From: Nostoc sp. LEGE 06077
GTDB lineage: Bacteria > Cyanobacteriota > Cyanobacteriia > Cyanobacteriales > Nostocaceae
DNA length: 44,077 nucleotides
Direction of reading: 5' to 3'
Assembly: GCF_015207705.1 (NCBI RefSeq)
Contig: NZ_JADEWI010000054.1
Span: 1-44,077 of the forward strand
Of this stretch, positions 1-8,878 are shown piece after piece; the stretch's first letter is position 1; each line of letters starts with the position of its first letter. The notes beneath the pieces are model-generated. The model made no database searches and was not told the DNA's origin. It saw nothing but the letters and a program-made list of their open reading frames with translations. The translations under genes and the position numbers were made by a program.

Positions 1-127
1 AGTTTACTTATAGTAAAAGGGGAAAAACTGGGGTCAATCATTAGAAATGGATAATGGCTGAACCTCTTACTGGTCAACGATTTCAATGACTGGTTGCCCC
101 TGGTTGCACGAACCTTCTATTTACGCC
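1..127 (+). mobile_element. Partial insertion sequence, 3' end
   Basis: This is the downstream end of an unidentified insertion sequence. A 36-bp inverted repeat at 92-127 is the exact reverse complement of 43951-43986. It is followed by TACAT (128-132), the same five bases that precede the other copy (43946-43950), so TACAT is the target duplication. Positions 1-54 read in frame as an 18-codon tail (SLLIVKGEKLGSIIRNG, stop) that could be the transposase C-terminus. The other end would carry the transposase start, so the element points to the plus strand. The central part is missing, and I cannot assign an IS family. Confidence 0.8.
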
Positions 128-316
128 TACATGCTGATTCGGCAAATTCGCTCGCTACCGCCTGAGCAAGGTAGAGATATTCAAGCGATCGCACTGACAG
201 CATACACTGGAGAAATTAACCAGCAAAAAATTCTCCAGGCAGGATTCCAAAAACATTTAACAAAGCCAATAGAACCAGATCAGTTAGTTATAACAATTGT
301 TAGCCTAGTTAAATAA
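128..316 (+). pseudogene. 3' fragment of hybrid histidine kinase (receiver C-terminal half)
   Basis: This encodes the second half of a response-regulator receiver domain: LIRQIRSLPPEQ, then the conserved threonine region ALTAYTG and the switch lysine in LTKPIE, ending with a stop at 316. It continues the protein encoded at 42377-43950. Joining the two with one copy of the TACAT duplication gives 1758 nt, an uninterrupted 585-residue protein reading DGYM-LIRQI across the join. The fragment lacks its own receiver phospho-acceptor and start, so alone it is not functional. An ATG inside the IS end (86) keeps a short frame open, but it encodes only junk plus this half-domain. It lies 35 bp upstream of the CBCR-like kinase and was presumably co-transcribed with it before the IS arrived. 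Confidence 0.9.
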
Positions 317-351
317 TAAAATAATTATTCTGAGAAGTTGGGAGTACACAT

Positions 352-2472
352 TTGACTATAAATTCTGATTTTAGAATCCAAAAAGATCAGTTCCTTCCTG
401 AACGCAAAGAAGCTCTACTGGCTCGGATGGCGAACCGCATCAGGCAATCGCTGAACCTGCAAGAGATTTTGGATGCAACTGTGGTCGAGTTGCGGGCATT
501 TTTGCAAACCGACCGGACTAAGGTCTACCGCTTTGATCGCGACGGGCATGGACACGTCGTTGCCGAAGCCAGCGCCCCAAACCGCCTGCCTTCTTTGCTG
601 GGATTACACTATCCATCTGATGACATTCCGCCCCAAGCGCGGGCTTTGTTTGTCAAAGCACGTACCCGCTCCATTGTTAATGTCAGCGAACAGCGCATTA
701 TCCTTAACTCGCTGCCGACTCCCAAAACAACGGCGACCTGGGACTTGACCGTTGAAGAAGTGCAAGAGCAACCCCTCGAAGATATCTTAAGCCGTCCGGT
801 AGACCCCTGCCATGTAGACTATCTCACTCAGATGGGTGTGCAATCTTCTCTGGTGGTGCCAATAATTTATCAACAGGAACTCTGGGGGCTGTTGATCTCT
901 CATCATGCCGAACCCAGAGAAATTACATCTGAGGATTTGCTGGTCGTCCAATTGCTTGCCGACCAAGTTTCATTGGCGATTACCCAGGCAAATCTGCTGA
1001 GTCAAGTGCAGGAACAGCAGCAGAGGGAAGCGATCGTTAATCAGATTGCTACTATGCTGCACGCGCCTCTGACCCCTGAAGAGATTTTGCATAACGTTCT
1101 AGAGCAAGCAGTCAAAGCTTCTGGCAGTTCTGGAGGAAGGTTGTACTTAACTTCCCCGGATGAGGCTTTACCAGCCCATCTTTATACTTACGGAAATCAG
1201 CCGGCTCCATCCGAGCAAGAGCAACCACAATTACTAGAAAATCATCCCCTTTGGCAAGAGGTAGGGGAAACTCCTGCTCCCATCGACACTGCCTTAACTC
1301 AAGAAGATAAACCTCCCCTGCGAGTGGTAATTAATCTTCAGCAAGAACCGCGTCTCCACCAACTGATTGAATCCTTCCAGACCACACCGATTCGGGGTTT
1401 GATTGTTCAACCCTTGTATTATGGTAAAGAATTCCTGGGGTATCTAACATTCTTTCGTGACCAAATCGCCACAAAAAATCTTTGGCCCGGCTATGAGGAA
1501 GACGATGAGCGCCAACAGCGACCCCGCCAGTCAATGGCGCAATGGCAGGCGCTCAAACAAGATAAAGCTCATCCCTGGAGCATCGAAGAGATGGAACTCA
1601 TCCAGTCTTTGAACATTCACCTATCGTTGGCTGTGCTGCAAAACCGCTTCTATCACCGGGAACGCCAGCAACGCTTGGTAGTTGAGATGCACAACGAAGC
1701 TCTCTCTCATGCTCGAGCTGCCGCCGAAGAGGTGAGTCGCCTCAAGAGCAACTTCTTGGCTTCTACTAGCCACGAACTGCGAACACCTCTGGCCTCGACC
1801 TTGAATTACTTAAAGTTGCTCAAAGAACGCCTTTATGAAGACGAAGAAGAGTTGCGCCAATATATCGACGGCGCTTACCAATCAACGCAAAATCTCGTCA
1901 CCATCATTAACGATGTGCTTGACATAGCCAAGATTGAAGACGGACGCATAGCCTTAGATTTAGAGACAGTTTATCTGGAACAGCTTTTACAAGAGCAATG
2001 TTTCCTCTCTGGTGCCGAAAGCCGCTACAAAGCTGTTCCTTTGACACTCGACTGTGAAATCGGGACTGTTTTCGCCGACAAGATCAAAGTCCGCCAGGTG
2101 ATGACGAACCTGCTGGATAACGCCTTCAAATTCACAGATGAGGGTAATATCCATGTCCGGGCCGTCGTTGACAGCACTGGGACAATGGCGCAGATTTCGG
2201 TGCGCGATACGGGCATCGGCATTGAGATGGAAAACTCAGAGCAACTGTTTGTCCCATTTGTACAAGCTGATGGTTCTGCCCAGCGCGCCTACGGGGGCAC
2301 TGGCTTAGGGCTGACTATCTGCAAGCGATTAGTGGAACTCATGGGTGGTAAGATCTGGCTTGAAAGTCCTGGGCTAGGATATGGAAGCACAGTAACTTTT
2401 ACTTTGCCCCTTAACGAACCAAGTCAGATAGCAGGTCAAGGTTCTCTAGTTGAGCGCCAAGCCCCTAGCTAA
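352..2472 (+). CDS. Phytochrome/CBCR-like GAF histidine kinase
   Basis: A soluble sensor kinase of 706 residues, starting at TTG with GGGAG seven bases upstream. Residues 20-215 form a phytochrome-type GAF domain (YPSDDIPPQAR at 87-97) with the bilin-attachment signature DPCHVDYL, Cys153-His154, followed by MGVQSSLVVPI. A second, more degenerate GAF spans about 225-435. The HisKA dimerization domain carries STSHELRTPL (phospho-acceptor His474), and the HATPase_c domain has DTGIGI and GGTGLGLTI boxes. No PAS or PHY domain is present, so it resembles a cyanobacteriochrome rather than a canonical phytochrome. It has no receiver of its own. The two single-domain regulators just downstream are the natural phosphotransfer partners. 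Bilin binding and light sensing are inferred from the Cys-His pair only. Confidence 0.9.
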   Translation: MTINSDFRIQKDQFLPERKEALLARMANRIRQSLNLQEILDATVVELRAFLQTDRTKVYRFDRDGHGHVVAEASAPNRLPSLLGLHYPSDDIPPQARALFVKARTRSIVNVSEQRIILNSLPTPKTTATWDLTVEEVQEQPLEDILSRPVDPCHVDYLTQMGVQSSLVVPIIYQQELWGLLISHHAEPREITSEDLLVVQLLADQVSLAITQANLLSQVQEQQQREAIVNQIATMLHAPLTPEEILHNVLEQAVKASGSSGGRLYLTSPDEALPAHLYTYGNQPAPSEQEQPQLLENHPLWQEVGETPAPIDTALTQEDKPPLRVVINLQQEPRLHQLIESFQTTPIRGLIVQPLYYGKEFLGYLTFFRDQIATKNLWPGYEEDDERQQRPRQSMAQWQALKQDKAHPWSIEEMELIQSLNIHLSLAVLQNRFYHRERQQRLVVEMHNEALSHARAAAEEVSRLKSNFLASTSHELRTPLASTLNYLKLLKERLYEDEEELRQYIDGAYQSTQNLVTIINDVLDIAKIEDGRIALDLETVYLEQLLQEQCFLSGAESRYKAVPLTLDCEIGTVFADKIKVRQVMTNLLDNAFKFTDEGNIHVRAVVDSTGTMAQISVRDTGIGIEMENSEQLFVPFVQADGSAQRAYGGTGLGLTICKRLVELMGGKIWLESPGLGYGSTVTFTLPLNEPSQIAGQGSLVERQAPS

Positions 2473-2487
2473 AAGCTAGGGGCTTGG
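2457..2487 (+). terminator. 14-bp perfect hairpin over kinase stop codon
   Basis: CCAAGCCCCTAGCT (2457-2470) pairs perfectly with 2474-2487 around an AAA loop. The stop codon TAA (2470-2472) lies in the stem edge and loop. There is no T-run after the stem, so it is not a classical intrinsic terminator. It could act as an mRNA 3'-end stabilizer or a partial attenuator between the kinase and the regulator at 2634. Confidence 0.5.
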
Positions 2488-2633
2488 CCGCCCTTGGAAA
2501 ATACTTTACCTGACCATAAAAAAAATGGGTATCTTATGGATTTTAATATTTGGACGGCAATTAAAATCACCTGTGTCCTACCCTCATATATGAATGTAGA
2601 CGCTTCCACCGCACGGAGGTTTTAGTAGCAATC

Positions 2634-3026
2634 TTGAATATCCTATTAGTTGAAGATGACCAACTCTTAGCTAAAGGAACCGCCAAATTAATCGAACGTT
2701 TGGGGGGTCATCAGGTGTTTATTACTGCGGAACCAAAAGAGATCTTCCACCGCTGCGAAGCGGGGACGGTAGAACTGGTGATTATGGATATCAATTTGCC
2801 GGGAGCGCGCTGGCAAGGAGAAAAAGTGGATGGCTCCATCCTGTCGCGCCATCTGAAGGCACAATGGGAGCGAATACCGATTATCTTGGTCACGGCTTAC
2901 ACTATGCCCGCCGAGCAACATCTACTGTTGTCCCAATCTGGGGCTGACAGTTGCTATACCAAGCCCATCACTGACTATGATGCCTTTTTAGACATGATTA
3001 CTCTTCTTAGTCAAAAGAAAAATTAA
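2634..3026 (+). CDS. Single-domain response regulator (CheY-like)
   Basis: A 130-residue stand-alone receiver domain with no output domain. The acidic pocket is VEDD (residues 6-9), the phospho-acceptor is Asp52 in IMDINLPG, the conserved threonine is in LVTAYT (Thr87), and the lysine is in YTKPIT (Lys110). It starts at TTG, and GGAGG lies about 14 bases upstream, a long spacing, so the true start could be slightly upstream in the same frame. It follows the GAF kinase by 161 bp, including the hairpin at 2457, and precedes a second receiver by 6 bp. Such proteins normally carry phosphate between kinases and downstream partners. Here the likely donors are the kinase at 352 or the disrupted hybrid kinase. 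The target is unknown. Confidence 0.88.
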   Translation: MNILLVEDDQLLAKGTAKLIERLGGHQVFITAEPKEIFHRCEAGTVELVIMDINLPGARWQGEKVDGSILSRHLKAQWERIPIILVTAYTMPAEQHLLLSQSGADSCYTKPITDYDAFLDMITLLSQKKN

Positions 3027-3032
3027 ATTCCT

Positions 3033-3437
3033 ATGTACAAGCTGGCGATTTTGGATGATGACGAACACTGGTGTCGGGTCGCGCAACGCTTTCTGAAGCA
3101 AGAATATACTGTAGCAGCCTATAATAGCATATCTAGTTTCTTATGGCACTTAGAAGAACTAAACCAGTACGATATTTTTTTGGTGGACTTTGTGATACCT
3201 ACGGCTCGGTATGAGCTAAATACAAATAGCATCGAAATCATTACCAATCTCAAGCGACGCTTGCCTCGGCCTGTAGTTGTCTTTGTCACGGCTCATATGA
3301 GCCAAAATGAGTTAGGGATGTATGGCAAACGAATATGTCCAGAAGCGGACGGATTTTTTGCCAAGGATACTGGACTAGAAATGTTGGCTCACCAAATAAG
3401 GCAACTGCTTACACGAGGTAAAACTGATGACAATTAG
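3033..3437 (+). CDS. Single-domain response regulator, second copy
   Basis: A 134-residue receiver-only protein with ATG start, 6 bp after the stop of the preceding regulator. The sequence shows the acidic cluster LDDDE (residues 7-11), phospho-acceptor Asp52 in LVDFVIPTA, Thr86 in FVTAHMS and Lys111 in FFAKDTG. The loop after Asp52 is longer and more divergent (TARYELNTNSIEI) than in typical CheY proteins, and the helix 4 face differs from that of the first regulator, so the two are not recent duplicates. Together with the GAF kinase it forms a kinase-RR-RR operon. It has no DNA-binding domain, so it probably acts by protein-protein contact, and its partner cannot be named from the sequence. 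Confidence 0.85.
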   Translation: MYKLAILDDDEHWCRVAQRFLKQEYTVAAYNSISSFLWHLEELNQYDIFLVDFVIPTARYELNTNSIEIITNLKRRLPRPVVVFVTAHMSQNELGMYGKRICPEADGFFAKDTGLEMLAHQIRQLLTRGKTDDN

Positions 3438-3670
3438 GGAGAATTTAACCTTGTACGCGTGAAACGAGGGATGTACAGAAACTTTCGCTATTGCAATCTG
3501 TTGAGCCACGTCCGCGCAATAGAGATGCACAACACTGGCTGTTATTACCTTTATCAATACTGCATTTACAGTAGATAACATTAGCTGTTGCTTACCCATT
3601 GCTTAGTTTTACTTTTTTATTGAAAATTTTAAAAAACATTTTTCAAGTAAAAAACCAAAAATCGTAGCTT

Positions 3671-4195
3671 ATGGAGAATTTAGAACAAGTCAGTTTAGAG
3701 TCTAAAAGACTTATTTTACAAGCGATTTCCTTGGAGTATACAGAAAATGTATTTCGAGAATTTACCAGCGAAATTACCACCTTAATGTATCCGAAACCAG
3801 CCTCCAGTCTCAGTGAAACTGAAAAGATAATCAGAGATATGATTCTACAACGAGAAAATCACACTGACCTAGTGTTGGTAATTCTCAACAAGGAGCATTC
3901 AGAGTTTTTAGGAATTTGTGAGGTTGAGGCTATTGATACTCATACACCGGAGTTAGGAATTTGGCTCAAGAAATCCGCTCATGGTCATGGTTTTGGTAGA
4001 GAGGCAATTGAGGTACTAAAAAACTGGGTGGATAAAAATTTGGAATACAATTATCTTTCCTACCCTGTTGATCAAAGAAATATCCCCAGTCGGAAAATAG
4101 CAGAAAGTATTGGGGGTAAAGTATTTCGGGAGTTTCAACAGATTAACAAGAGCGGTCATCTTCTTGATGAGCTTGAATACAGGATTTATAAATAA
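3671..4195 (+). CDS. GNAT acetyltransferase, RimJ/RimL-like
   Basis: A 174-residue GCN5-related N-acetyltransferase of the RimJ/RimL type. N-terminal SKRLILQAISLEY is the usual first strand. The acetyl-CoA binding segment is LGIWLKKSAHGHGFGREAIEVL (about residues 97-118), a variant of the Q/RxxGxG/A pyrophosphate loop. NIPSRKIAESIGGKVFRE is the usual C-terminal signature, in which an Asn begins the helix that packs on CoA. The substrate is not predictable; relatives modify ribosomal protein N-termini or antibiotics. It begins 230 bp after the regulator gene and is followed 98 bp later by an unrelated second GNAT gene. Both look intact and are ordinary plasmid cargo. Confidence 0.85.
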   Translation: MENLEQVSLESKRLILQAISLEYTENVFREFTSEITTLMYPKPASSLSETEKIIRDMILQRENHTDLVLVILNKEHSEFLGICEVEAIDTHTPELGIWLKKSAHGHGFGREAIEVLKNWVDKNLEYNYLSYPVDQRNIPSRKIAESIGGKVFREFQQINKSGHLLDELEYRIYK

Positions 4196-4293
4196 ACGGC
4201 ATCTCCTGCTAAATACGCAAAAAATACTTTGAGAATGGTTAAAATTATCGCATCTCTCCAAGCCCCGCAAATAGTCATAGCAAGGATTAATAG

Positions 4294-4791
4294 ATGATTG
4301 AAATTGTTGAAGCAGACCTTAGTCTGCCTGCTCATGCCGATGCTATGGTTCAATTAATGGATGAGTATGCGCTTGACCCGATGGGTGGTGGTAAAGGTTT
4401 GTCGGACTACGTTAAAGCAAATCTAAGAGCAGATCTGGCAAAAAGAAAAGCGGCTCATGTCATTCTCGCCTTTGTCGATGCCGAACCCGCAGGGCTTGTT
4501 GTCTGCTTAGAAGGATTCTCTACCTTCGCGTGTAAGCCATTACTTAATATTCACGATGTCATTGTTGCTTTACCTTACCGTGGTAGAGGCTTGTCCAAAC
4601 TGCTGCTACAGAAAGCGGAGGAGATCGCGTTCGACTTGGGCTGCTGCAAACTTACGCTAGAAGTACTTGAAGGAAACCATGTTGCCCAATCAGCATACAA
4701 GGCGTGCGGATTCAGTGGTTATGAGCTAAATCCCCAGATGGGCAAGGCATTATTTTGGGAGAAGAAACTAGCAGCGGTGAGGGATGAGTAG
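4294..4791 (+). CDS. GNAT family N-acetyltransferase
   Basis: A 165-residue GNAT protein with ATG start and AAGGA eight bases upstream. The core strand LLNIHDVIVALPYRGRGLSKLLLQKAEEIA (about residues 84-113) contains the R-G-R-G-L-S acetyl-CoA pyrophosphate loop. LTLEVLEGNHVAQSAYKACGFSGYEL carries the conserved Asn and the Y-x-x-x-G-F motif seen near the C-terminus of many aminoglycoside- or small-amine-modifying relatives. The N-terminus (MDEYALDPMGGGKGL) matches a family of uncharacterised bacterial GNATs. It shares little with the GNAT gene just upstream, so it is not a tandem duplicate. The downstream helicase gene converges on it from the minus strand. Confidence 0.85.
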   Translation: MIEIVEADLSLPAHADAMVQLMDEYALDPMGGGKGLSDYVKANLRADLAKRKAAHVILAFVDAEPAGLVVCLEGFSTFACKPLLNIHDVIVALPYRGRGLSKLLLQKAEEIAFDLGCCKLTLEVLEGNHVAQSAYKACGFSGYELNPQMGKALFWEKKLAAVRDE

Positions 4792-4852
4792 AAAAATTCT
4801 TAAAGCAGATTGATATGATTACTTATTATTTGCGCTTTGCACTTGATTGAAA

Positions 4853-7720
4853 TTACCGCGTCTCCCCAAATTCCTTAATATATTCCACCAACTCTTTAGT
4901 ATGCCCCCCTTCAGAAATTCGCCCCAAATTCCCCACCAGGATAAACAGTTCTCGCGCTCTGCTTACTGCCACATTCAGTAAATTAGGCCGCCGATTAATA
5001 AACCAGAGACTATCCGTTGATTGACATTGGCGAGTCGAGAAAATTATTACTGATTTTTGACCCCCTTGAAACGTGTGAACTGTGCCAATGCTCTTGTCTG
5101 AAAAATTAGTCCAACGAGATTTTAAACGTTGAGTCAGAGCATTTACCTGACGGCGGTAAGGTGAAATCACGCCAATTTCGTTAAGAGAGTCAGTTAGATT
5201 TAAGCAATAACCCGCCGCTAACAACTCCTCAATCAACGCTTCTACTGCATCAACTTCTGCCCAATTAACGTTGTTCTCTAGCTTCCCTTCTACATTACAA
5301 GCAATCAAGTTAGTACCCAAGCGAGAAGCTTTAGGCTCAGTTTTGATGATCATGCCGTAATTGCACAAGCTTGAGCAAAAATCAGCAATCACCGGAACGC
5401 AACGGTAATGATATTTCAGGATAATGCCCTGACCAATATCTTGCGGTTGCCCTGCTGCCCCAGCCGCCCGATGATAAGCTGTGGTAGCAGTGGGGCTGTA
5501 GCGGTCATAATCGGCATCTGTAAGTCCCTGTGACAGAAAAGATTTGCTGCGATATTCCTCTTTCTTCTGGTTGCTCAAATTAACAACCGGCTCCAGTTGC
5601 AATGGATCGCCTACAATCAAAGCTCGATTACACCTCACTAAAACGGGAAAAACCTGATGTGGTGGAATCTGACCCGCTTCATCTACAATTACTTGGTCAA
5701 TACAGCCAGTATCGGGATAGGGTAACAAATTGCGGATGGAGTGCAAAGTGCAAAGGAATACCGGAAACAACAGACTGATATCCCGATAAATGTTTCTCCA
5801 ATTTGCGCTTAACTGACGGTAAGCTTCCCATTCGCCATTTAATAATGCAATGTAAGTCCTAATAGAAGCTATCACTTCCGAATTTCGCCGTCGAGCTTCT
5901 TGCTGTTGAAATTGCCAAGACAACTTAAATAACTCTACTTGCTGCGAGTGCAATTCACTGTAGAAACGACTGTAAAAATCTTTGGAGGGATAAGTAGCAA
6001 GTCGGTTTTCGACCTCTCCTTTGCGAGTAATAAGGTCAGTTAGTTGTAGCTGTAATAACTCTCGCTGCTGTTGTGTGCTGTTAAAACTATTGTGTTGTTG
6101 CTGCCAATTTGATGCTTCTTTACGTAAATTTTCAACACTTTGCGCTGCTGCTATGAGAGATTCAGGTGTTAATGGAATTTGAAAGGGAAATGGTGTGGCC
6201 AGCGTTGCCAGCACAGGCATCTCTATTTGTTTATGTAAGCGTTTGAGAATATGACGGGGGCTGTTTTTGGTTATCGAGTGCCAGAATCGCTTAATCGCCT
6301 GCAAAATCTGGACAAACCAGTTGGCGTTTCTACTAGATGCTGACCTGTAACCTTGAGCCGATAAAGAACGCCTAGCATTGTCAAGATGTTGTCCTAGAAG
6401 CTGGTAGGCTTCGACTGGAAATCCAGAGTAGTCGCGTGAATATTCTAATGGTGATGATGGCTGAAGTTCAAATGTCTTTATCGCTGACTCAACTGATTGT
6501 ATATCTCGGCGTAGCTCCTCTAGTAGTTGTTCATCAGCACTTTTCTGTTGAAGATTATCTGAGTCTTGTTTTTTATAAGACTCTATTTGTTGAACACCTG
6601 CTAACAACTGTTGCTTTGCTGATGACCATTCATCGTCATTAAACGTTTCTTTGATTAACCAGTCGAGTGCAGCTTGCAAACTAGGTAAGACTTGACTATC
6701 AACTAAATCCCTTGAACCTCCTGATAAGTAGAAACGGTCAGAGGTTAAGTTACTGGCTAAGATTTTCTCAACATTCTTTACAGCAAAATTGTTAGTGCTT
6801 GTTACCACAGTTAGGTTACTTCTATCTTGACCCGTTGTTGCTAATTCCACCGCTCGACTTACCACTTGCTGCGCTATTTTATGTAGCAACAGTGTCGTCT
6901 TGCCATTCCCCGGTGGGCCAATCACAGCAGTAATGGGATATGACTGAGAATGTTTGAGAGCTTGTGCTTGATAGTCATCGGGCTGGGAGTTGGGAAATGC
7001 ACCCAAAAAAAGTACTTCATGCTGATGTGGTTTCGGTTGTCCAAACAGGTATTCGTCAGCTGGTTGTCCTGGTCTTGCCCACTGAAAGTAACTCTGTTCG
7101 CTGATTTTTTGAAAATCTTTTTTGAGGTGGTGATTAAAAGGAGTATAGTCAAAATCCAACAGATAAGGGAGAAGTTTTGACCGTACAGGAAACGGCGGTA
7201 ATTCAATCAGTCCCATAAAGTCTTGTAGCGTCTTAAAGGGGCGATTGAAAGTAGTTTCCAGAAAAACTTTCAACCCCTCCCTTGTCACCAGGGACTCAGC
7301 CGCTTCTTCCTCCAGCCCGTACCACTGCATCAAATTGGGAATAACAGGCTGAAATTCATACTGTGTTAAATCCCATCCGCTATTACGGTAGTTGCCCTCG
7401 AATATTGGAGAAACGTTGATGGTGAACAACGGGCGAAATTGACGGCGATTGCTTTCAATTTCATAAAGCTGTGGGAAAGCTACGGCAATTGATGGTAATT
7501 CTGTTTGAACTTTTTTCTGGGAATTTTTAAACTGTTGCTTGATGTTTTTAAATAAAGACTCGTCTATTAATAATTTATCGCCAACCAGATTTACAAAAGA
7601 GTCCCAGATGTTGGGGTGTTCCGATTCGTCAGCTTCTACTTTGGCATTACTCAAATTTTCGACTTTTATGTAATCTAACCAAGCTTTGAGTAATGCTCGA
7701 ATCTGTGAATCTTCCGCCAT
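4853..7720 (-). CDS. SF1 helicase, UPF1/DNA2-like
   Basis: A 955-residue superfamily 1 helicase. The Walker A motif is GPPGNGKTT (residues 268-276), motif II is VDEAGQ (about 675), motif III is GDPLQLEPV (about 700), motif V is GTVHTFQGGQKSV (about 875), and motif VI is NVAVSRAREL (about 918). This is the AAA_11/AAA_12 arrangement of DNA2/UPF1-type enzymes. The large insertion between motifs Ia and II (about 350-640) is glutamine-rich and predicted helical. The N-terminal 230 residues are not recognised. It starts at ATG with GGGAGA upstream and lies 81 bp after parB on the same strand, so it may be the last gene of a parA-parB-helicase operon. Roles in plasmid replication or repair, or in defence, are equally possible. 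Confidence 0.88.
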   Translation of the reverse strand: MAEDSQIRALLKAWLDYIKVENLSNAKVEADESEHPNIWDSFVNLVGDKLLIDESLFKNIKQQFKNSQKKVQTELPSIAVAFPQLYEIESNRRQFRPLFTINVSPIFEGNYRNSGWDLTQYEFQPVIPNLMQWYGLEEEAAESLVTREGLKVFLETTFNRPFKTLQDFMGLIELPPFPVRSKLLPYLLDFDYTPFNHHLKKDFQKISEQSYFQWARPGQPADEYLFGQPKPHQHEVLFLGAFPNSQPDDYQAQALKHSQSYPITAVIGPPGNGKTTLLLHKIAQQVVSRAVELATTGQDRSNLTVVTSTNNFAVKNVEKILASNLTSDRFYLSGGSRDLVDSQVLPSLQAALDWLIKETFNDDEWSSAKQQLLAGVQQIESYKKQDSDNLQQKSADEQLLEELRRDIQSVESAIKTFELQPSSPLEYSRDYSGFPVEAYQLLGQHLDNARRSLSAQGYRSASSRNANWFVQILQAIKRFWHSITKNSPRHILKRLHKQIEMPVLATLATPFPFQIPLTPESLIAAAQSVENLRKEASNWQQQHNSFNSTQQQRELLQLQLTDLITRKGEVENRLATYPSKDFYSRFYSELHSQQVELFKLSWQFQQQEARRRNSEVIASIRTYIALLNGEWEAYRQLSANWRNIYRDISLLFPVFLCTLHSIRNLLPYPDTGCIDQVIVDEAGQIPPHQVFPVLVRCNRALIVGDPLQLEPVVNLSNQKKEEYRSKSFLSQGLTDADYDRYSPTATTAYHRAAGAAGQPQDIGQGIILKYHYRCVPVIADFCSSLCNYGMIIKTEPKASRLGTNLIACNVEGKLENNVNWAEVDAVEALIEELLAAGYCLNLTDSLNEIGVISPYRRQVNALTQRLKSRWTNFSDKSIGTVHTFQGGQKSVIIFSTRQCQSTDSLWFINRRPNLLNVAVSRARELFILVGNLGRISEGGHTKELVEYIKEFGETR

Positions 7721-7801
7721 ATCTGTTTCTCCCTTTGCACCTAAAGTTGATCACAGATTTTTTCAACTATTTGTAGAGATTACCTGAAAATTCACTCCCC
7801 G

Positions 7802-8878
7802 TCACTCATCCGTAAGTAAGGCTTCTAGCTTGTTTATCAGGTTTACTAGCTGTTTTTGCTTTTTAGGTTCTTTCCATAGCTGACGCTTTTTAATGCGCTG
7901 GGTAATATCTTTGAGTCGGTCTGGTATTTGGTTAGGTGTTTTAGATGCTGGTGGTGTTTCAGATGAAGTGTTGGCGATGATTTGTTCTTTGATTTGGCTT
8001 AAAGACCAATCGTTAGCTATTGCTTGTGACAAGAGTTGTTTTCGCACTTCCTCATCTTTTACCCGTGCCAAAGCTTGGGCTTTTGTGTATTCCAACTTAC
8101 CTTGTCGCAATGCCATTAAAATGTCTTCGGGCAGATTGAGCAATGGTAAACGCTTGGTGGTGAACGATAGCCAATTCATCAGTCCCAGGCTCTCAAATAC
8201 CTGTTCTACCGTCTTTGATTGCTCCAAATCCACTTTAGGAGAAACGTTTCTCCTAGATTCTGAGACAGAATCCAAATTGTCAGAAATGTTATCAAGAGAT
8301 TCCGTTGATTCTAAGTTAGGAGAAACGTTTCTCCTAGATTCATCTAATGACTCTGTTGGCTGCTTTTCTTCTTTGCTGTGAGCGTTTTTCATGCGGTACA
8401 GCAAGGATTTGACCGCTTCTACATCGCAATGCAGCCGGATGGCTAACAGGTGCAAGATACCTTCTGTTTCTTCTACAGGGTTCAGGTCTTCTCGTTGCAG
8501 GTTTTCAATTAAAGCCAACTGAAACGCTTGGTCATCTGATAGCTCACGCACAACCACAGGTACAGTTTCAAGTTTTACTTCCTGCCCTGCCCTATAACGT
8601 CGTTCTCCTGCTACTAACTCGTATTTCCCAGAGCCTAGTGGACGTACCAACAAAGGTTGGAGGATGCCATGCTGTTTGACTGACTCAACTAATTCTTTTA
8701 ATGCTTGTGGGTCAAAGTATCGTCTGGGCTGGTGTTGAGGCAGAACTATATCTTCAAGCTTGACAGTAGTTTCAGTAGTACCTGCTGTGTCTCCATCTGG
8801 TGAGTCTAACCAAGGCGCAGGGGGTGGAGTGGTAATTTGTCCTGCAAAGGTTTTCTTAGTTTGCTTACGTTGAATCAC
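7802..8878 (-). CDS. parB: ParB/RepB/Spo0J family partition protein
   Basis: A 358-residue centromere-binding partition protein. The ParB N-terminal nuclease-like/CTPase domain spans about residues 40-135, with the box QPLLVRPLGSGKYELVAGERR and the GERRYRA arginine-rich loop, followed by LIENLQREDLNPVEE. A helix-turn-helix segment follows (about 150-170). Residues about 170-225 are a low-complexity linker rich in Ser, Asn and Asp that contains SRRNVSP twice; these repeats are encoded by two identical 20-bp palindromes. The C-terminal part (about 230-358) is lysine-rich and helical. The start codon overlaps the parA stop by 4 nt (ATGA type), so translation is coupled to ParA. The long linker is unusual for the family. 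Confidence 0.92.
   Translation of the reverse strand: MIQRKQTKKTFAGQITTPPPAPWLDSPDGDTAGTTETTVKLEDIVLPQHQPRRYFDPQALKELVESVKQHGILQPLLVRPLGSGKYELVAGERRYRAGQEVKLETVPVVVRELSDDQAFQLALIENLQREDLNPVEETEGILHLLAIRLHCDVEAVKSLLYRMKNAHSKEEKQPTESLDESRRNVSPNLESTESLDNISDNLDSVSESRRNVSPKVDLEQSKTVEQVFESLGLMNWLSFTTKRLPLLNLPEDILMALRQGKLEYTKAQALARVKDEEVRKQLLSQAIANDWSLSQIKEQIIANTSSETPPASKTPNQIPDRLKDITQRIKKRQLWKEPKKQKQLVNLINKLEALLTDE
8236..8255. promoter_or_regulatory. 20-bp palindrome in parB, candidate parS (copy 1)
   Basis: TAGGAGAAACGTTTCTCCTA is a perfect 20-bp palindrome within the parB coding sequence. It recurs identically at 8317-8336, with centres 81 bp apart, and a 26-bp direct repeat includes the palindrome plus GATTC. 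A second inverted repeat, GATTCTG-AGA-CAGAATC, follows immediately at 8256-8272. Perfect palindromes near 16-20 bp are typical of ParB-binding sites, but this is not the chromosomal parS consensus. Its role as a centromere is an inference. Confidence 0.5.
8317..8336. promoter_or_regulatory. 20-bp palindrome in parB, candidate parS (copy 2)
   Basis: This is the second identical copy of the palindrome at 8236-8255. Both copies lie in the same reading frame of parB and encode the same peptide, RRNVS, so they could have arisen by duplication of an 81-bp segment. The sequence between the two copies is otherwise diverged, which suggests the palindromes are under stronger constraint than the linker. 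Confidence 0.5.

Noticed and set aside
1-254. The terminal sequences as a 254-bp MITE spanning the circle junction
   Set aside because: Possible in principle, but equal 127-nt ends are better explained by an assembler break inside a larger multicopy IS, and each end shows part of a possible transposase frame.
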